The notes under the pieces were generated by a model that saw only the letters and a list, made by a program, of their open reading frames with translations, did not search any database and was not told the DNA's origin. From the NCBI RefSeq assembly GCF_003352005.1, contig NZ_CP024848.1, positions 2,365,001 to 2,429,000 on the forward strand: 64,000 bases of DNA, read 5' to 3'. The number at the start of each line of letters is the position of its first letter. Position 1 is the stretch's first letter. This document shows, piece after piece, positions 53,518 to 62,795 of this stretch. Position numbers and translations under genes: made by a program. The DNA comes from Oceanobacillus zhaokaii (GTDB taxonomy: Bacteria > Bacillota > Bacilli > Bacillales > Amphibacillaceae).

Positions 53518-54552
53518 TTAAGATATTGATGCCGTTTCTTTTTCAGTAATAAAACTGCCAATATGATTAGCTAAGTCAAGGACTCGTCTGGAATAGCCCC
53601 ATTCATTATCATACCAAGCTAATACTTTAATTTTATTGCCCTCCATTACCATCGTGGATAGCCCATCAATTGTGGCAGAATGTTCTGTAGTCGTATAATC
53701 AATCGAGACAAGTGGTTCATCACTAAAATGAATAATTCCTGCCAATTCCCTGCTCGCCGCTTGCTTAAATGCTTCATTTACTTCTTCGACTGTAACAGAA
53801 GCTTCCACATCGACGACAAGGTCGACTAAGGAAACATTTGGAGTCGGTACCCGTAATGATAGACCATGTAATTTACCATTTAAATGGGGCAGAACTTCGC
53901 CTAATGCCTTTGCTGCTCCAGTTGAAGTTGGAATAATTGACTGTGTACAGCTGCGAGCTCGTCGTAAATCCTTATGTGGGTTATCTAAATTTTTCTGATC
54001 ATTGGTGAAGGCGTGAACAGTTGTCATCAATCCATTAATAATGGAGAATCGCTCATCCAGCACCTTCACTACAGGTGCTAAGCAATTAGTCGTACAGGAT
54101 GCATTCGATATGACATCATCTGCTGCCGGATCATAGGTATGTTGATTTACGCCCATAACAATCGTATTGTCAACTTCTTTACCTGGTGCTGTAATAACTA
54201 CTTTCTTTGCCCCTGCTTGGATATGTAATCCAGCACTTTCCTTCGTTCTGAATTTCCCTGTCGCTTCAATCACAATATCGATATTTAGTCGTTTCCATGG
54301 CAGTAAGCTCGGTTCACGTGAATTGACGATTTCCACGATTTGCCCATTGATTTCAATTGCATCCTGAAGCGCTTTCACTTTTCCGTTATAAACGCCATGT
54401 ATGCTGTCATACTTAATTAAGTGTGCGAGTGTCTCAGGTGGATAGCTTGCATTAATTGCAACTACTTCTATTTGATGATCATTCATTGCTTGACGAAAAA
54501 CCATTCTGCCAATTCTACCAAACCCATTAATAGCAATGCGTGTTTTCATCAT
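53518..54552 (-). CDS. gapB: NADP-dependent glyceraldehyde-3-phosphate dehydrogenase (gluconeogenic)
   Basis: About 344 residues. NAD(P) fold INGFGRIGRMVFRQAM, GapB-specific INASYPPETLAHLIKYDSIHG (no acidic residue at the ribose site, fitting NADP use), catalytic Cys in SNASCTTNC (near 150), HAFTNDQKNLDNPHKDLRRAR and WYDNEWGYSRRVLDL. The nearest model is B. subtilis GapB, which runs the reaction toward gluconeogenesis. ATG 54552 follows AGGGGG at 10 nt. The leader carries two CcpN-like sites, which fits repression by glucose. Confidence 0.93.
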   Translation of the reverse strand: MMKTRIAINGFGRIGRMVFRQAMNDHQIEVVAINASYPPETLAHLIKYDSIHGVYNGKVKALQDAIEINGQIVEIVNSREPSLLPWKRLNIDIVIEATGKFRTKESAGLHIQAGAKKVVITAPGKEVDNTIVMGVNQHTYDPAADDVISNASCTTNCLAPVVKVLDERFSIINGLMTTVHAFTNDQKNLDNPHKDLRRARSCTQSIIPTSTGAAKALGEVLPHLNGKLHGLSLRVPTPNVSLVDLVVDVEASVTVEEVNEAFKQAASRELAGIIHFSDEPLVSIDYTTTEHSATIDGLSTMVMEGNKIKVLAWYDNEWGYSRRVLDLANHIGSFITEKETASIS

Positions 54553-54570
54553 TCCGAACAAACCCCCTAA

Positions 54571-54581
54571 TATGTTATACT
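54571..54581 (+). promoter_or_regulatory. CcpN-like operator 2 (gapB leader)
   Basis: TATGTTATACT matches the CcpN consensus TRTGHYATAYW (from memory) at all 11 positions, on the plus strand, 18 bp upstream of the gapB ATG. Confidence 0.65.
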
Positions 54582-54602
54582 CATAATCCTGTTCTCACAA
54601 TT

Positions 54603-54613
54603 AGTATAACACA
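54603..54613 (-). promoter_or_regulatory. CcpN-like operator 1 overlapping the gapB -10
   Basis: TGTGTTATACT on the minus strand also fits TRTGHYATAYW exactly. Its TATACT (54603-54608) would serve as the -10 hexamer; no good -35 is visible. The site faces operator 2 with centres 32 bp apart, about three helical turns. Confidence 0.65.
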
Positions 54614-54762
54614 TTTAAATAATAAAGTTACTTATTTTATTGTTTTTATTAAAAAATAAGCAATTATCCAGTGGTTGTTGTTACTAGGATAAGTTAAGAA
54701 GGAAAAAACAATGTTCAAACGCTCGCTTTATTGTATAAGCTCGCCAGATCCATATAGTAAGA

Positions 54763-54800
54763 AAAAGAGGACTCCTAATAGACAATGGGAATCCTCTTTT
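54763..54800 (-). terminator. Terminator after polA-mutM-coaE
   Basis: AAAAGAGGATTCC/GGAGTCCTCTTTTT on the minus strand, an imperfect stem followed by T5, 90 bp after the coaE stop. Confidence 0.75.
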
Positions 54801-54889
54801 TTGCACATAAGGTAAAAAAACTTCCTTAAATATTATACTACCATCTAATATAATCCTTTTCAGCAGCCTGCAATTAGAAAACATATTGC

Positions 54890-55489
54890 TTATCGTACTT
54901 GCCAATCACTTAATATCTGTTCCAGCTGTTCATACGATTCTTTTTTACTTCCATTATTATTAATCACAGCGTTCGCTAGCTTTACCTTTTCTTCTACAGG
55001 AATCTGGGAAGCAATTCGTTGTTTTGCTGCTTGCTCTGCCAGTCCGTCTCTTTCCATTAATCGTTGTAATTGAATCGATTCATCGACATAAACGACAATC
55101 GTTTTATCGACTAGCGATGTTAAATTACTCTCAAATAATAATGGAATATCGAGGACGATACAGCGTTTGCCCGCTGCAATTAGCGCATCACGTTGTTCAA
55201 TCATCTGTTTTCTAACTTCGGGATGAACAATGCTATTTAATGTTTGCCGTTTGTCTTCATCTGCAAAAATAATCGAACCTAGTTTTTTCCTGTCCAATGT
55301 TTTGTCTTCTATTAAAATTGCTTCGCCAAATGCTGCTACAATTCCTTCGTATGCCGCTTCACCTGGCTCCACTACTTCCCTTGCGATTTTGTCGGCATCG
55401 ATAACTGGAATTTGAAAGTCATCGAACATTAGCGAAACGGTGCTTTTTCCACTGGCAATGCTTCCTGTTAAACCGATCACGAGCGCCAT
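54890..55489 (-). CDS. coaE: Dephospho-CoA kinase
   Basis: A 199-residue enzyme of the last step of coenzyme A synthesis, phosphorylating dephospho-CoA at the 3'-OH. P-loop GLTGSIASGKST (8-19), VIDADKIAREVVEPG, the lid region and DIPLLFES are all present. It begins 12 bp after mutM. The order polA-mutM-coaE is a common Bacilli operon; the B. subtilis ytaF between mutM and coaE is absent. Confidence 0.96.
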   Translation of the reverse strand: MALVIGLTGSIASGKSTVSLMFDDFQIPVIDADKIAREVVEPGEAAYEGIVAAFGEAILIEDKTLDRKKLGSIIFADEDKRQTLNSIVHPEVRKQMIEQRDALIAAGKRCIVLDIPLLFESNLTSLVDKTIVVYVDESIQLQRLMERDGLAEQAAKQRIASQIPVEEKVKLANAVINNNGSKKESYEQLEQILSDWQVR

Positions 55490-55501
55490 AACACTCTCCC
55501 C

Positions 55502-56329
55502 TTATCTTTTTTGGCATGATGGGCAAATATGAGTTCCTCGCCCACCGACCTTTGATTTAACAATTTCGTCACCACAATGCTTGCATGCAGTGCCTTCCTG
55601 GCCATAAACGAATAATTCTTGCTGGAACATCCCCATCTCTCCGTTACCATTAACATAAGAACGGATTGTTGTTCCACCTTGCTTGACCGCATCGCTTAAG
55701 GTCTCGATTGCTGCAGCTTGAATTTGTTTGATTTCGTTGTCTGTAAGCTTATTCGCAGGCTTTAATGGATGGACCCCAGCTTTAAATAATGTTTCATCAA
55801 CATAAATATTGCCAAGTCCTGTAACAATCGTTTGATCAAGCAATACTTGCTTAATTACTCTTTCTGTTTTCCACAGCTTCTCTGAAAAATAATCAAATGT
55901 AAATGCTGCATCAAATGGCTCTGGTCCTAATTTCTTCAATGGATTATGAAGCAATTCTTCATTTTTTGGAAATACATGCATCGTGCCAAATTTCCGCACA
56001 TCGTTATATCTAAGTTCCTCTCCATTGGTAAAGGAAAAGATGACATGGGTGTGCTTTTTTACTGGCTCATCTGCTCTATTCACACTGTACTTCCCTTCCA
56101 TCCGCAAGTGGGACACAAGGACATAATGATCGAAATGAAAGAGGAGGAATTTCCCTCTTCTTGTCATATCACGAATCGTTTCGCCGATCAAAAGCTGTTT
56201 AAATCGGTCAATATCATCTGGCTCTTTAATAATTTTTGACCAGTTTACGGTTATGTTTTCAATTGTTTTACCAATAACGAATGATTTTAAAGTATTCTTG
56301 ATTGTTTCCACTTCTGGTAATTCTGGCAT
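55502..56329 (-). CDS. mutM: Formamidopyrimidine-DNA glycosylase
   Basis: A 275-residue base-excision repair enzyme that removes 8-oxoguanine and nicks the AP site. The catalytic N-terminal Pro is in MPELPEVETI, with Lys in the GKFLLF region, the H2TH segment QVLLDQTIVTGLGNIYVDETLFKAGVHP and the C-terminal zinc finger CKHCGDEIVKSKVGGRGTHICPSCQ. Complete. 12 bp after polA. Confidence 0.97.
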   Translation of the reverse strand: MPELPEVETIKNTLKSFVIGKTIENITVNWSKIIKEPDDIDRFKQLLIGETIRDMTRRGKFLLFHFDHYVLVSHLRMEGKYSVNRADEPVKKHTHVIFSFTNGEELRYNDVRKFGTMHVFPKNEELLHNPLKKLGPEPFDAAFTFDYFSEKLWKTERVIKQVLLDQTIVTGLGNIYVDETLFKAGVHPLKPANKLTDNEIKQIQAAAIETLSDAVKQGGTTIRSYVNGNGEMGMFQQELFVYGQEGTACKHCGDEIVKSKVGGRGTHICPSCQKR

Positions 56330-56341
56330 TATTCATTCCCC

Positions 56342-58978
56342 TTATTTTGCATCAAACCAGCTATCTCCGTATGAATAATCGACTTTAAGCGGAACGATTA
56401 AATCGACGGTGTTCTCCATCATCGCTGGGACTACTTCTTTTAATTTCTCGATTTCTTCCTTAGGTGCTTCTAAAATCAATTCATCATGTACCTGAAGCAG
56501 CATTCTTGCTTGCAGCTTCTCCTCTTTTAATTTTGCATCCAAATCGAGCATTGCTTTTTTAAGTATATCTGCTGCACTACCTTGGATTGGCGTGTTCATT
56601 GCCGTTCGTTCTGCAAAACTTCTTAAGTTAAAGTTTCTACTCGTAATATCTGGCAGGTAACGACGTCGTTTCATAATTGTTTTCACATAGCCATGCTGTT
56701 TCGCATCCTGGACAATATCTTCCATGTATTGCTTCACACCTGGATAGATATCAAAATAGCGATCGATAAAGCTTTTCGCTTCTTTTCGTGTAATCCCGAG
56801 GTTTTGTGAGAGACCATAATCACTGATTCCATAGACAATACCAAAGTTAACGGCCTTTGCCTGACGTCTCATATTTGATGTTACTTCGTCTTTTTCTACA
56901 TGAAAAACTTCCATCGCTGTTTGCGTATGAATATCTAGATCACTCTTAAATGCCGCAATTAGTTTCTCGTCCTTCGCAATATGGGCAAGCACACGCAATT
57001 CAATTTGCGAATAATCGGCGGCAAACATGATCCAATCCTTCTCTGATGGTACAAATGCACGACGGATTTTTCTACCTTCTTCCAAGCGAATTGGGATGTT
57101 TTGCAGGTTCGGATCAACGGAGCTTAGTCTACCTGTCTGTGTTAGCGCCTGATTATAACGTGTATGAATTTTGCTAGTTTTCTTGCTCACAACTTTTAAC
57201 AAACCATCAATATAGGTTGATTGAAGCTTCCCTAATTGACGATACAATAAAATCTTTGGAATGATTTCATGTTCTTGCTCTAATTGTTCGAGCACATCAG
57301 CAGCTGTTGAGTATCCGGTCTTCGTCTTCTTAATAACCCGAAGTCCTAATTTTTCAAATAAAATTGGTCCGAGCTGTTTCGGTGAATTTAAATTAAATTC
57401 CTCACCAGCCAGATTATAAATTTCTGCTTCGAGATTTGCTAATCGTTCTTTCAAATCAATTCCCATTTCCTCTAAGCGACTTTTATCTACTAATACACCT
57501 TGGGATTCCATTTCACCTAAAATAAGTGCGAGTGGCATTTCCAAATCCATTAATAAATCTGCTTGTTCATTTTCTTCAAGAAGCTCTTCCATTTCTGGTT
57601 GTATCGCAAAGAGTGCATTCGTCTTCCTTGCAATATGCTCAGCTAATACCGCTTCTTCCGGAACCTTCTGTTTCGCACCTTTACCATAAACTGCTTCATC
57701 GGATTTTGCCATAGTTTTACCCATTCGAGACGATATCGCCGGGATATCATGGTTATTTTCTGACGGGTTTAACAAGTATGATGCAAGCAACATATCAAAT
57801 GTGATTCCTTTAATATGGATATCGTGGCGTAATAAAGCGACAAGGGTTTTCTTAGCATCAAAAACATATTTCTCCTTGCTTGCGTCCTCGGCCCATTGCT
57901 TAAAGAGTTTCGACTTTACTGCAAGCTCTGTCGGTATAAAGTAAGCTGTCTTTTCGTTAACAATACCAATACCTTCAATCGCCGCTTGATGATAGTTCTC
58001 ACCGAGCATCTCAATTACAAGTGCCTCTTTACCAGTGAACATATCTGCACTGATTTCCTCAACGATCGTATAATCTATTTCATCTAATCCAACCGTTTCT
58101 TCTTCCACGCCATCTTCACCAGTCATTTTATTTAGTAACGACTGGAATCCCAGCTCTTTAAAAATCCCGCTAACCTCACTCGGTTGATATTCTGTATACT
58201 TCGAATCCTCAATCGTTACCTCAATTGGTGAATCACGATTAATCGTCACGAGCTCCTTACTCATAAATGCATCATCTTTGTAGGTTTCAAGATTTTCCTT
58301 CAGCTTCTTACCGCTAACCTCGTCCAGATGTGCATATACTTCTTCTAATGTTTCGTACTGTTTTAATAGTTTGGTCGCTGTCTTTTCACCGACACCTGGA
58401 ACACCTGGGATATTATCGGAGCTATCGCCCATTAATGCTTTTAAATCAATGATTTGTTGTGGTGTAATTTCCATTTTTTCCAGCATATAGCTTGGCGTAT
58501 ATTTCTCAACTTCGCTAATTCCTTTTTTCGTAACACTAACCGTTACCGTATCATCCACGAGCTGAAGCATATCCTTGTCCCCAGATATAACCGTTACATC
58601 AAGGCCATTATCCTTTGCTTGCTTTGATAGAGTACCAATAATATCATCCGCTTCGTATTGCTCGAGCTGATAATGCTTAATTCCAAATGCATCAAGCAAT
58701 TCCTTTAAAATTGGAAACTGCTCTGAAAGTTCTGAAGGCGTCTTCTGTCTGCCACCTTTATATTCCTTATATGTTGAGTGACGAAATGTCGTTTTCCCTG
58801 CATCAAATGCTACGAGCATATGTGTCGGTTTTTCTTCCTCCAGCATACGCAGCAGCATTGTTGTAAATCCGAAAACCGCATTCGTGTATACCCCTTTATC
58901 ATTGTTTAAAAGTGGTAATGCAAAAAACGCACGATAAATTAAACTGTTTCCGTCCATCAAAACTAATTTATTCGTCAT
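56342..58978 (-). CDS. polA: DNA polymerase I
   Basis: 878 residues. 5'-3' exonuclease (1-290, DGNSLIYRAFFALP, VISGDKDMLQLV, GVGEKTATKLL), a 3'-5' exonuclease-like domain (about 305-470) that lacks the catalytic DxE/Dx3D residues, and a complete polymerase domain (about 475-878) with motif A FAADYSQIELRVLAHI, motif B RRQAKAVNFGIVYGISDYGL and motif C LLQVHDELILEAP. As in other Bacillus PolA it should lack proofreading. It fills gaps and removes RNA primers. Promoter-proximal gene of polA-mutM-coaE. Confidence 0.97.
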   Translation of the reverse strand: MTNKLVLMDGNSLIYRAFFALPLLNNDKGVYTNAVFGFTTMLLRMLEEEKPTHMLVAFDAGKTTFRHSTYKEYKGGRQKTPSELSEQFPILKELLDAFGIKHYQLEQYEADDIIGTLSKQAKDNGLDVTVISGDKDMLQLVDDTVTVSVTKKGISEVEKYTPSYMLEKMEITPQQIIDLKALMGDSSDNIPGVPGVGEKTATKLLKQYETLEEVYAHLDEVSGKKLKENLETYKDDAFMSKELVTINRDSPIEVTIEDSKYTEYQPSEVSGIFKELGFQSLLNKMTGEDGVEEETVGLDEIDYTIVEEISADMFTGKEALVIEMLGENYHQAAIEGIGIVNEKTAYFIPTELAVKSKLFKQWAEDASKEKYVFDAKKTLVALLRHDIHIKGITFDMLLASYLLNPSENNHDIPAISSRMGKTMAKSDEAVYGKGAKQKVPEEAVLAEHIARKTNALFAIQPEMEELLEENEQADLLMDLEMPLALILGEMESQGVLVDKSRLEEMGIDLKERLANLEAEIYNLAGEEFNLNSPKQLGPILFEKLGLRVIKKTKTGYSTAADVLEQLEQEHEIIPKILLYRQLGKLQSTYIDGLLKVVSKKTSKIHTRYNQALTQTGRLSSVDPNLQNIPIRLEEGRKIRRAFVPSEKDWIMFAADYSQIELRVLAHIAKDEKLIAAFKSDLDIHTQTAMEVFHVEKDEVTSNMRRQAKAVNFGIVYGISDYGLSQNLGITRKEAKSFIDRYFDIYPGVKQYMEDIVQDAKQHGYVKTIMKRRRYLPDITSRNFNLRSFAERTAMNTPIQGSAADILKKAMLDLDAKLKEEKLQARMLLQVHDELILEAPKEEIEKLKEVVPAMMENTVDLIVPLKVDYSYGDSWFDAK

Positions 58979-59092
58979 AAATACAATTCCTCCAAAAAAT
59001 TATCATTATAGCTATTTTATCATTGTCGCACATGAAAAGAAAAATTTTAGAAAAGTAGTGCTTACTAAGGCGTATTTCTATTAGTTTGTAGC

Positions 59093-59290
59093 TAATGAAA
59101 TAAACTGTGAACTGGAATCGAAGTTGAATTCAGCAATTCTCAGTCACAAATCAGAGGGTAACGCTTATTAGCAACAATTACGCCTTACCAGCGGAGGTAA
59201 TACACGAAGACTTCTGCGGGAGGAAAGGCTCACCAGCTGCCCGCGGAAAGCGTAGTGTATTTCCACAGTGTCTGCCCTTGAGCAATTTTT
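59093..59290 (-). repeat. Family-B GC-rich repeat, copy B8 (short, inverted)
   Basis: On the minus strand: GGAAATACACTACGCTTTCCGCGGGC, AGCTGGTGAGCC, TTTCCTCCCGCAGAAGTC and CGTGTATTACCTCCGCTGG. An end-like AATAAACTGTGAACTGG stands at 59099-59115 on the plus strand. It lies in the 377-bp gap between polA and phoR. Confidence 0.75.
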
Positions 59291-59355
59291 AAGAATACTC
59301 CCACTGCTAAATAAGAAACATCCTCTTAAATTTAGAGGATGCTCTTTATTCATTA

Positions 59356-60720
59356 TTAAAGCGGCAAGTAAACATGCATGCTTGTCCCTTTATTTACTTC
59401 ACTTTCGATTTCTATTTTTCCTTCATGGACCTCGACAATATGTTTGATAATTGCAAGTCCAAGTCCTGTTCCACCTGTGTTTCTGCTCCTTGCTTTATCA
59501 ACACGGTAAAAGCGTTCAAAAATTCTTGGGATTTTTTCCTTATCGATCCCTATCCCTGTATCCGTTACATTGATATGCACATACTCTTTTTGCTTTTCAA
59601 CTTTCAAATAAATATGTCCATTTTCTGGCGTATAGTTAATTGCATTATCTAATAAATTGATAAAAATTTGCTTTACGCGTTCTTTGTCCGCTTTGAATAC
59701 AACATTATCTTCCATGTCCACATGCAGTTTAAGTTTTTTGGCTTCCGCATGGTACATAAGAGTTGGAATGATATCTTTCGTTATATCCTTTACATTTACC
59801 GTATTTAAAACGAGGCGAAAATTCTCATTCTCAAGCTTTGAGAGCGTAAGTAAATCCTCGATCAACAGCTGCATCCTGTGGCTCTCATTATAAATAATCC
59901 GAAGAAATTCACGGGTCGTCTCTTCACTGCTCATGCCGCCATCAAGCAGCGTCTCAGCAAATCCCTTCATTGAAGTTATCGGCGTTCGGAGTTCATGAGA
60001 CACATTCGCAACAAAATCCTTACGCATTGATTCCAATTTTTTCAATTCGGTAATATCACGAATAACTAGTACAGCACCCTTTAAATTATTTTGTTGATTA
60101 AAAATCGGGATACCAGATATTTCGTAATAATACTTAATGATACCTATGTAATGAGTGAATGATTCTTTAATATTTTTTTCCGATACGAATGCCTTTTGGA
60201 CCGCTTTAATACATGCGTCATTTTCTAGGACATCATAGTATAATTGATCCTGGAAATCTTCAACTTTTCCACCAAACATCATCATAAATTTCTGATTAAT
60301 AAGCTGAATATAACCTCTTTCGTCGATCAGGATTAAACTGCTTTCTGTATTATTTATTAATGTATTCAGCTGTTCTAATCGTAAATTCTTCTTCGTTGCG
60401 AGCTGATTCAAGTTACTGGCAAGTCCATTTATTTTCGTATTTAATGTCCCAACCATCGTATCCGGATTATTATGTAATCTTACCTCATAATTCCCTTTTT
60501 GAATTTCTTCCATAGTATCAATCGCCTTTTCAACCGGCTTTAAAAAAACCCGTGAAAAGTAGGATAAAATTACTAATAAAATAATGTATTCGATGGTTAA
60601 AACGATTCCTAGCGCAAGATAATTATCTATAAAGGGAACCAGGACTGCCCCACTGCCAAGCACTATGAAGAACAAAATAATCACATATTTGAACAATGGC
60701 TTCTGAAACAAATCACTCAT
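59356..60720 (-). CDS. phoR: PhoR sensor histidine kinase with no extracellular domain
   Basis: 454 residues. Two membrane helices lie almost back to back (about 11-31 and 35-58) with only a few residues between, then HAMP (about 60-112), PAS (about 118-225), HisKA with VANVSHELRTPITSMKGF (His near 240) and the ATPase domain with N box DNAINYTPENG, DTGIGIDKEKIPRIFERFYR and GGTGLGLAI. B. subtilis PhoR is about 580 residues and has a folded outer domain, absent here. The start overlaps the phoP stop (ATGA), so the pair is translationally coupled. Confidence 0.92.
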   Translation of the reverse strand: MSDLFQKPLFKYVIILFFIVLGSGAVLVPFIDNYLALGIVLTIEYIILLVILSYFSRVFLKPVEKAIDTMEEIQKGNYEVRLHNNPDTMVGTLNTKINGLASNLNQLATKKNLRLEQLNTLINNTESSLILIDERGYIQLINQKFMMMFGGKVEDFQDQLYYDVLENDACIKAVQKAFVSEKNIKESFTHYIGIIKYYYEISGIPIFNQQNNLKGAVLVIRDITELKKLESMRKDFVANVSHELRTPITSMKGFAETLLDGGMSSEETTREFLRIIYNESHRMQLLIEDLLTLSKLENENFRLVLNTVNVKDITKDIIPTLMYHAEAKKLKLHVDMEDNVVFKADKERVKQIFINLLDNAINYTPENGHIYLKVEKQKEYVHINVTDTGIGIDKEKIPRIFERFYRVDKARSRNTGGTGLGLAIIKHIVEVHEGKIEIESEVNKGTSMHVYLPL

Positions 60721-61412
60721 TGGGTAGGATCCTCTAATTTGTAGCCAAGTCCGCGTACCGTTTTAATGTAGATTGGTTTCTTTGAATTTGGTTCGATTTT
60801 ATCTCGTAAATGGCTAATATGCACGTCGACAATTCGTGTGTCGCCAACGAAATCATAATCCCAAACACCACTAAGCAATTGATCCCTTGAAATAACCTTT
60901 CCTTTATTATTGGCTAAGTAAAATAATAACTCGAATTCTTTCCTTGTAAACGTAATTACATTCGAATGAACCTCTGCTTCATATCTTTCCGGGAAAATCG
61001 TTAAATCGCCAACCTTTAATTTATTAAAACTCGTTTGTGTCGATTTTTTCGTTCTGCGCAGGATTGCCTTGATTCTCGCAACAACCTCTTTAGGACTAAA
61101 TGGTTTCGTTAAATAATCATCTGCACCAAGCTCCAAACCAAGAACTTTATCAAATTCATCATCCTTCGCCGTTAGCATCAGGATAGGTGTCTCGTTTCGA
61201 TTATTTCTTAAATGCTTACAAACTTCCATTCCATCCATTTCAGGAAGCATCAAATCAAGAATAATTAAATCATATTCATTATTCTCTGCCTTTTGGATTG
61301 CTTCTAAGCCATCATATGCTATGTCTGTTGAAAAACCAGCCTTTTCTACATTATAATTCAGAAGTGTAACAATTGGTTTTTCATCATCTACGATTAATAT
61401 TTTCTGACTCAA
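60717..61412 (-). CDS. phoP: PhoP response regulator
   Basis: A 231-residue OmpR-type regulator of the phosphate starvation response. Receiver (1-120) with VDDEKPI, phosphoryl Asp in LIILDLMLPEMDG (near 53), Thr in MLTAKDD and Lys in YLTKPFSP. Winged-helix output (about 135-230) with FTRKEFELLFYLANNKGKVISRDQLL and RIVDVHISHLRDKIE. TTG start behind TAGGGGG. A family-A repeat is 28 nt upstream. In B. subtilis phoPR is followed by polA, as here. Confidence 0.96.
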   Translation of the reverse strand: MSQKILIVDDEKPIVTLLNYNVEKAGFSTDIAYDGLEAIQKAENNEYDLIILDLMLPEMDGMEVCKHLRNNRNETPILMLTAKDDEFDKVLGLELGADDYLTKPFSPKEVVARIKAILRRTKKSTQTSFNKLKVGDLTIFPERYEAEVHSNVITFTRKEFELLFYLANNKGKVISRDQLLSGVWDYDFVGDTRIVDVHISHLRDKIEPNSKKPIYIKTVRGLGYKLEDPTQ

Positions 61413-61440
61413 GTAAGAAACCCCCTATTATGTACTCTTT

Positions 61441-61528
61441 CTTAGAAAAATATGGTTTTACAATAACTTTCGGTGACAGCCTTATTTGCACTAATATAGT
61501 AAGAAAGATTTTTCACATTCTTAACTAT
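61441..61528 (+). repeat. Family-A two-hairpin repeat, copy A7 (antisense to phoP)
   Basis: TTAGAAAAATATGG to ATTCTTAACTAT. Hairpin 2 is closed by ATAG/CTAT instead of GTAG/CTAC, a compensated change. GGTGACAGCCTTATTTGCAC is kept. It stands 28 nt upstream of the phoP start codon. Confidence 0.8.
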
Positions 61529-61786
61529 AAAATTACATAATCTTTCACTCTTCCCCATCTTAACATGAATTCAGCATATTATAATAATAATAAGATATTG
61601 TAAATAAAATTTTACACTCGAAAAGGAAAAAGGTGAATATTTGATTGTGATGCAGGAGCCGTTGCGAACTTAGGCAGAGCTTTTAAATAGGATATAAAGC
61701 GCAACTGAATGAAGTTGATGCTCCAAACGAATAAGTATGCAACAGCAAGATATCATCCAGAAAACGATTTACGATCTTAGATAAAT
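61529..61786. other. Intergenic between phoP and mdh, nothing recognised
   Basis: About 260 bp, AT-rich. It should hold the phoPR promoter. I see no clear PhoP boxes (TT[A/T]ACA repeats), no gene and no strong hairpin before the mdh terminator. Confidence 0.4.
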
Positions 61787-61820
61787 TAAAACCGCTCCTA
61801 TTCAGAATAGGAACGGTTTC
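61787..61820 (-). terminator. Terminator after icd-mdh
   Basis: AAACCGTTCCTATTC/GAATAGGAGCGGTTT, a stem with one mismatch followed by TTAAT on the minus strand, 5 bp after the mdh stop. Confidence 0.8.
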
Positions 61821-61824
61821 TTGT

Positions 61825-62763
61825 TTATTCCAATACTTTCAAAACACTTTCGACAGATTTTGCAGACTTATCAAGTGCTGTTTTTTCAGCTGCAGTTAGC
61901 TCCAGTTCAATAATTTTCTCAATACCCTTTTCACCTAGCACCGTTGGAACTCCGAGGTAAATATCAGAATAGCCGTATTCGCCTTCAAGATATGCAATTG
62001 AAGGCAGGATTCGGCGTTGATTTTTAAGAATTGCTTCGGCCATTACCGTTAGCGAGGCCGCAGGCGCATAATACGCGCTTCCATTTCCAAGCAGATTGAC
62101 GATTTCACCGCCTCCTGTTCGTGTACGGTTAACAATCTCATCTAGACGTTCTTTGGAAATGAGCGCCTCCAATGGAATTCCACCTGCATAGGAATAGCGA
62201 ATCAATGGGACCATATCATCGCCATGCCCACCTAATACAAATCCAGTAATATCCTTGACAGAAATGTTCAGTTCTTCTGCGATAAAAGCACGAAAACGAG
62301 CAGTATCAAGTACCCCAGATTGTCCGATAACACGTTCCTTTGGTAGTCCTGATTCTTTGAACACGGTATAAGTCATTGCATCAACTGGATTGGTTAATAC
62401 AATAATCGTTGTATTTGGTGAATACTTGACAATGTCCTTTGCGACTGTTTTCATAATCTTTGCATTCGTAGTTACTAAATCATCTCGACTCATCCCCGGC
62501 TTGCGTGCAATCCCAGCGGTAATGATGACTATATCGGAGTCTGCAGTATCTTCGTAGTTCGATGTTCCAATTATTTTTGCGTCAAACCCTTGGACAGGCG
62601 CTGATTCTGCCATATCCAGTGCCTTTCCTTTTGTTGGGTTTTCCATGTTCGGGATATCAACTAAGACAACATCGCCCAATTCTTTTTGCGCAAGTAGGAA
62701 TGCGGTTGTAGCTCCCGTAAATCCAGAACCAATTACGGAAATCTTCTTGCGATTTGCTCCCAT
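61825..62763 (-). CDS. mdh: Malate dehydrogenase
   Basis: A 312-residue LDH-like malate dehydrogenase that oxidises malate to oxaloacetate with [19 protein letters not shown] at the N-terminus, substrate-binding Arg segments [39 protein letters not shown] and the catalytic His in [14 protein letters not shown]. The ATG at 62763 ([12 protein letters not shown]) aligns with B. subtilis and lies 9 nt after AAAGGGG. 32 bp after icd, one TCA-cycle operon. Confidence 0.96.
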   Translation of the reverse strand: MGANRKKISVIGSGFTGATTAFLLAQKELGDVVLVDIPNMENPTKGKALDMAESAPVQGFDAKIIGTSNYEDTADSDIVIITAGIARKPGMSRDDLVTTNAKIMKTVAKDIVKYSPNTTIIVLTNPVDAMTYTVFKESGLPKERVIGQSGVLDTARFRAFIAEELNISVKDITGFVLGGHGDDMVPLIRYSYAGGIPLEALISKERLDEIVNRTRTGGGEIVNLLGNGSAYYAPAASLTVMAEAILKNQRRILPSIAYLEGEYGYSDIYLGVPTVLGEKGIEKIIELELTAAEKTALDKSAKSVESVLKVLE

Positions 62764-62795
62764 TATCATAATCCCCTTTTGTCTGTCTTATGCGA

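Noticed and set aside
2816..61528. Family-A repeats as a CRISPR array or as tandem satellites
   Set aside because: Copies are kilobases apart, in both orientations, and there are no regular spacers or cas genes.
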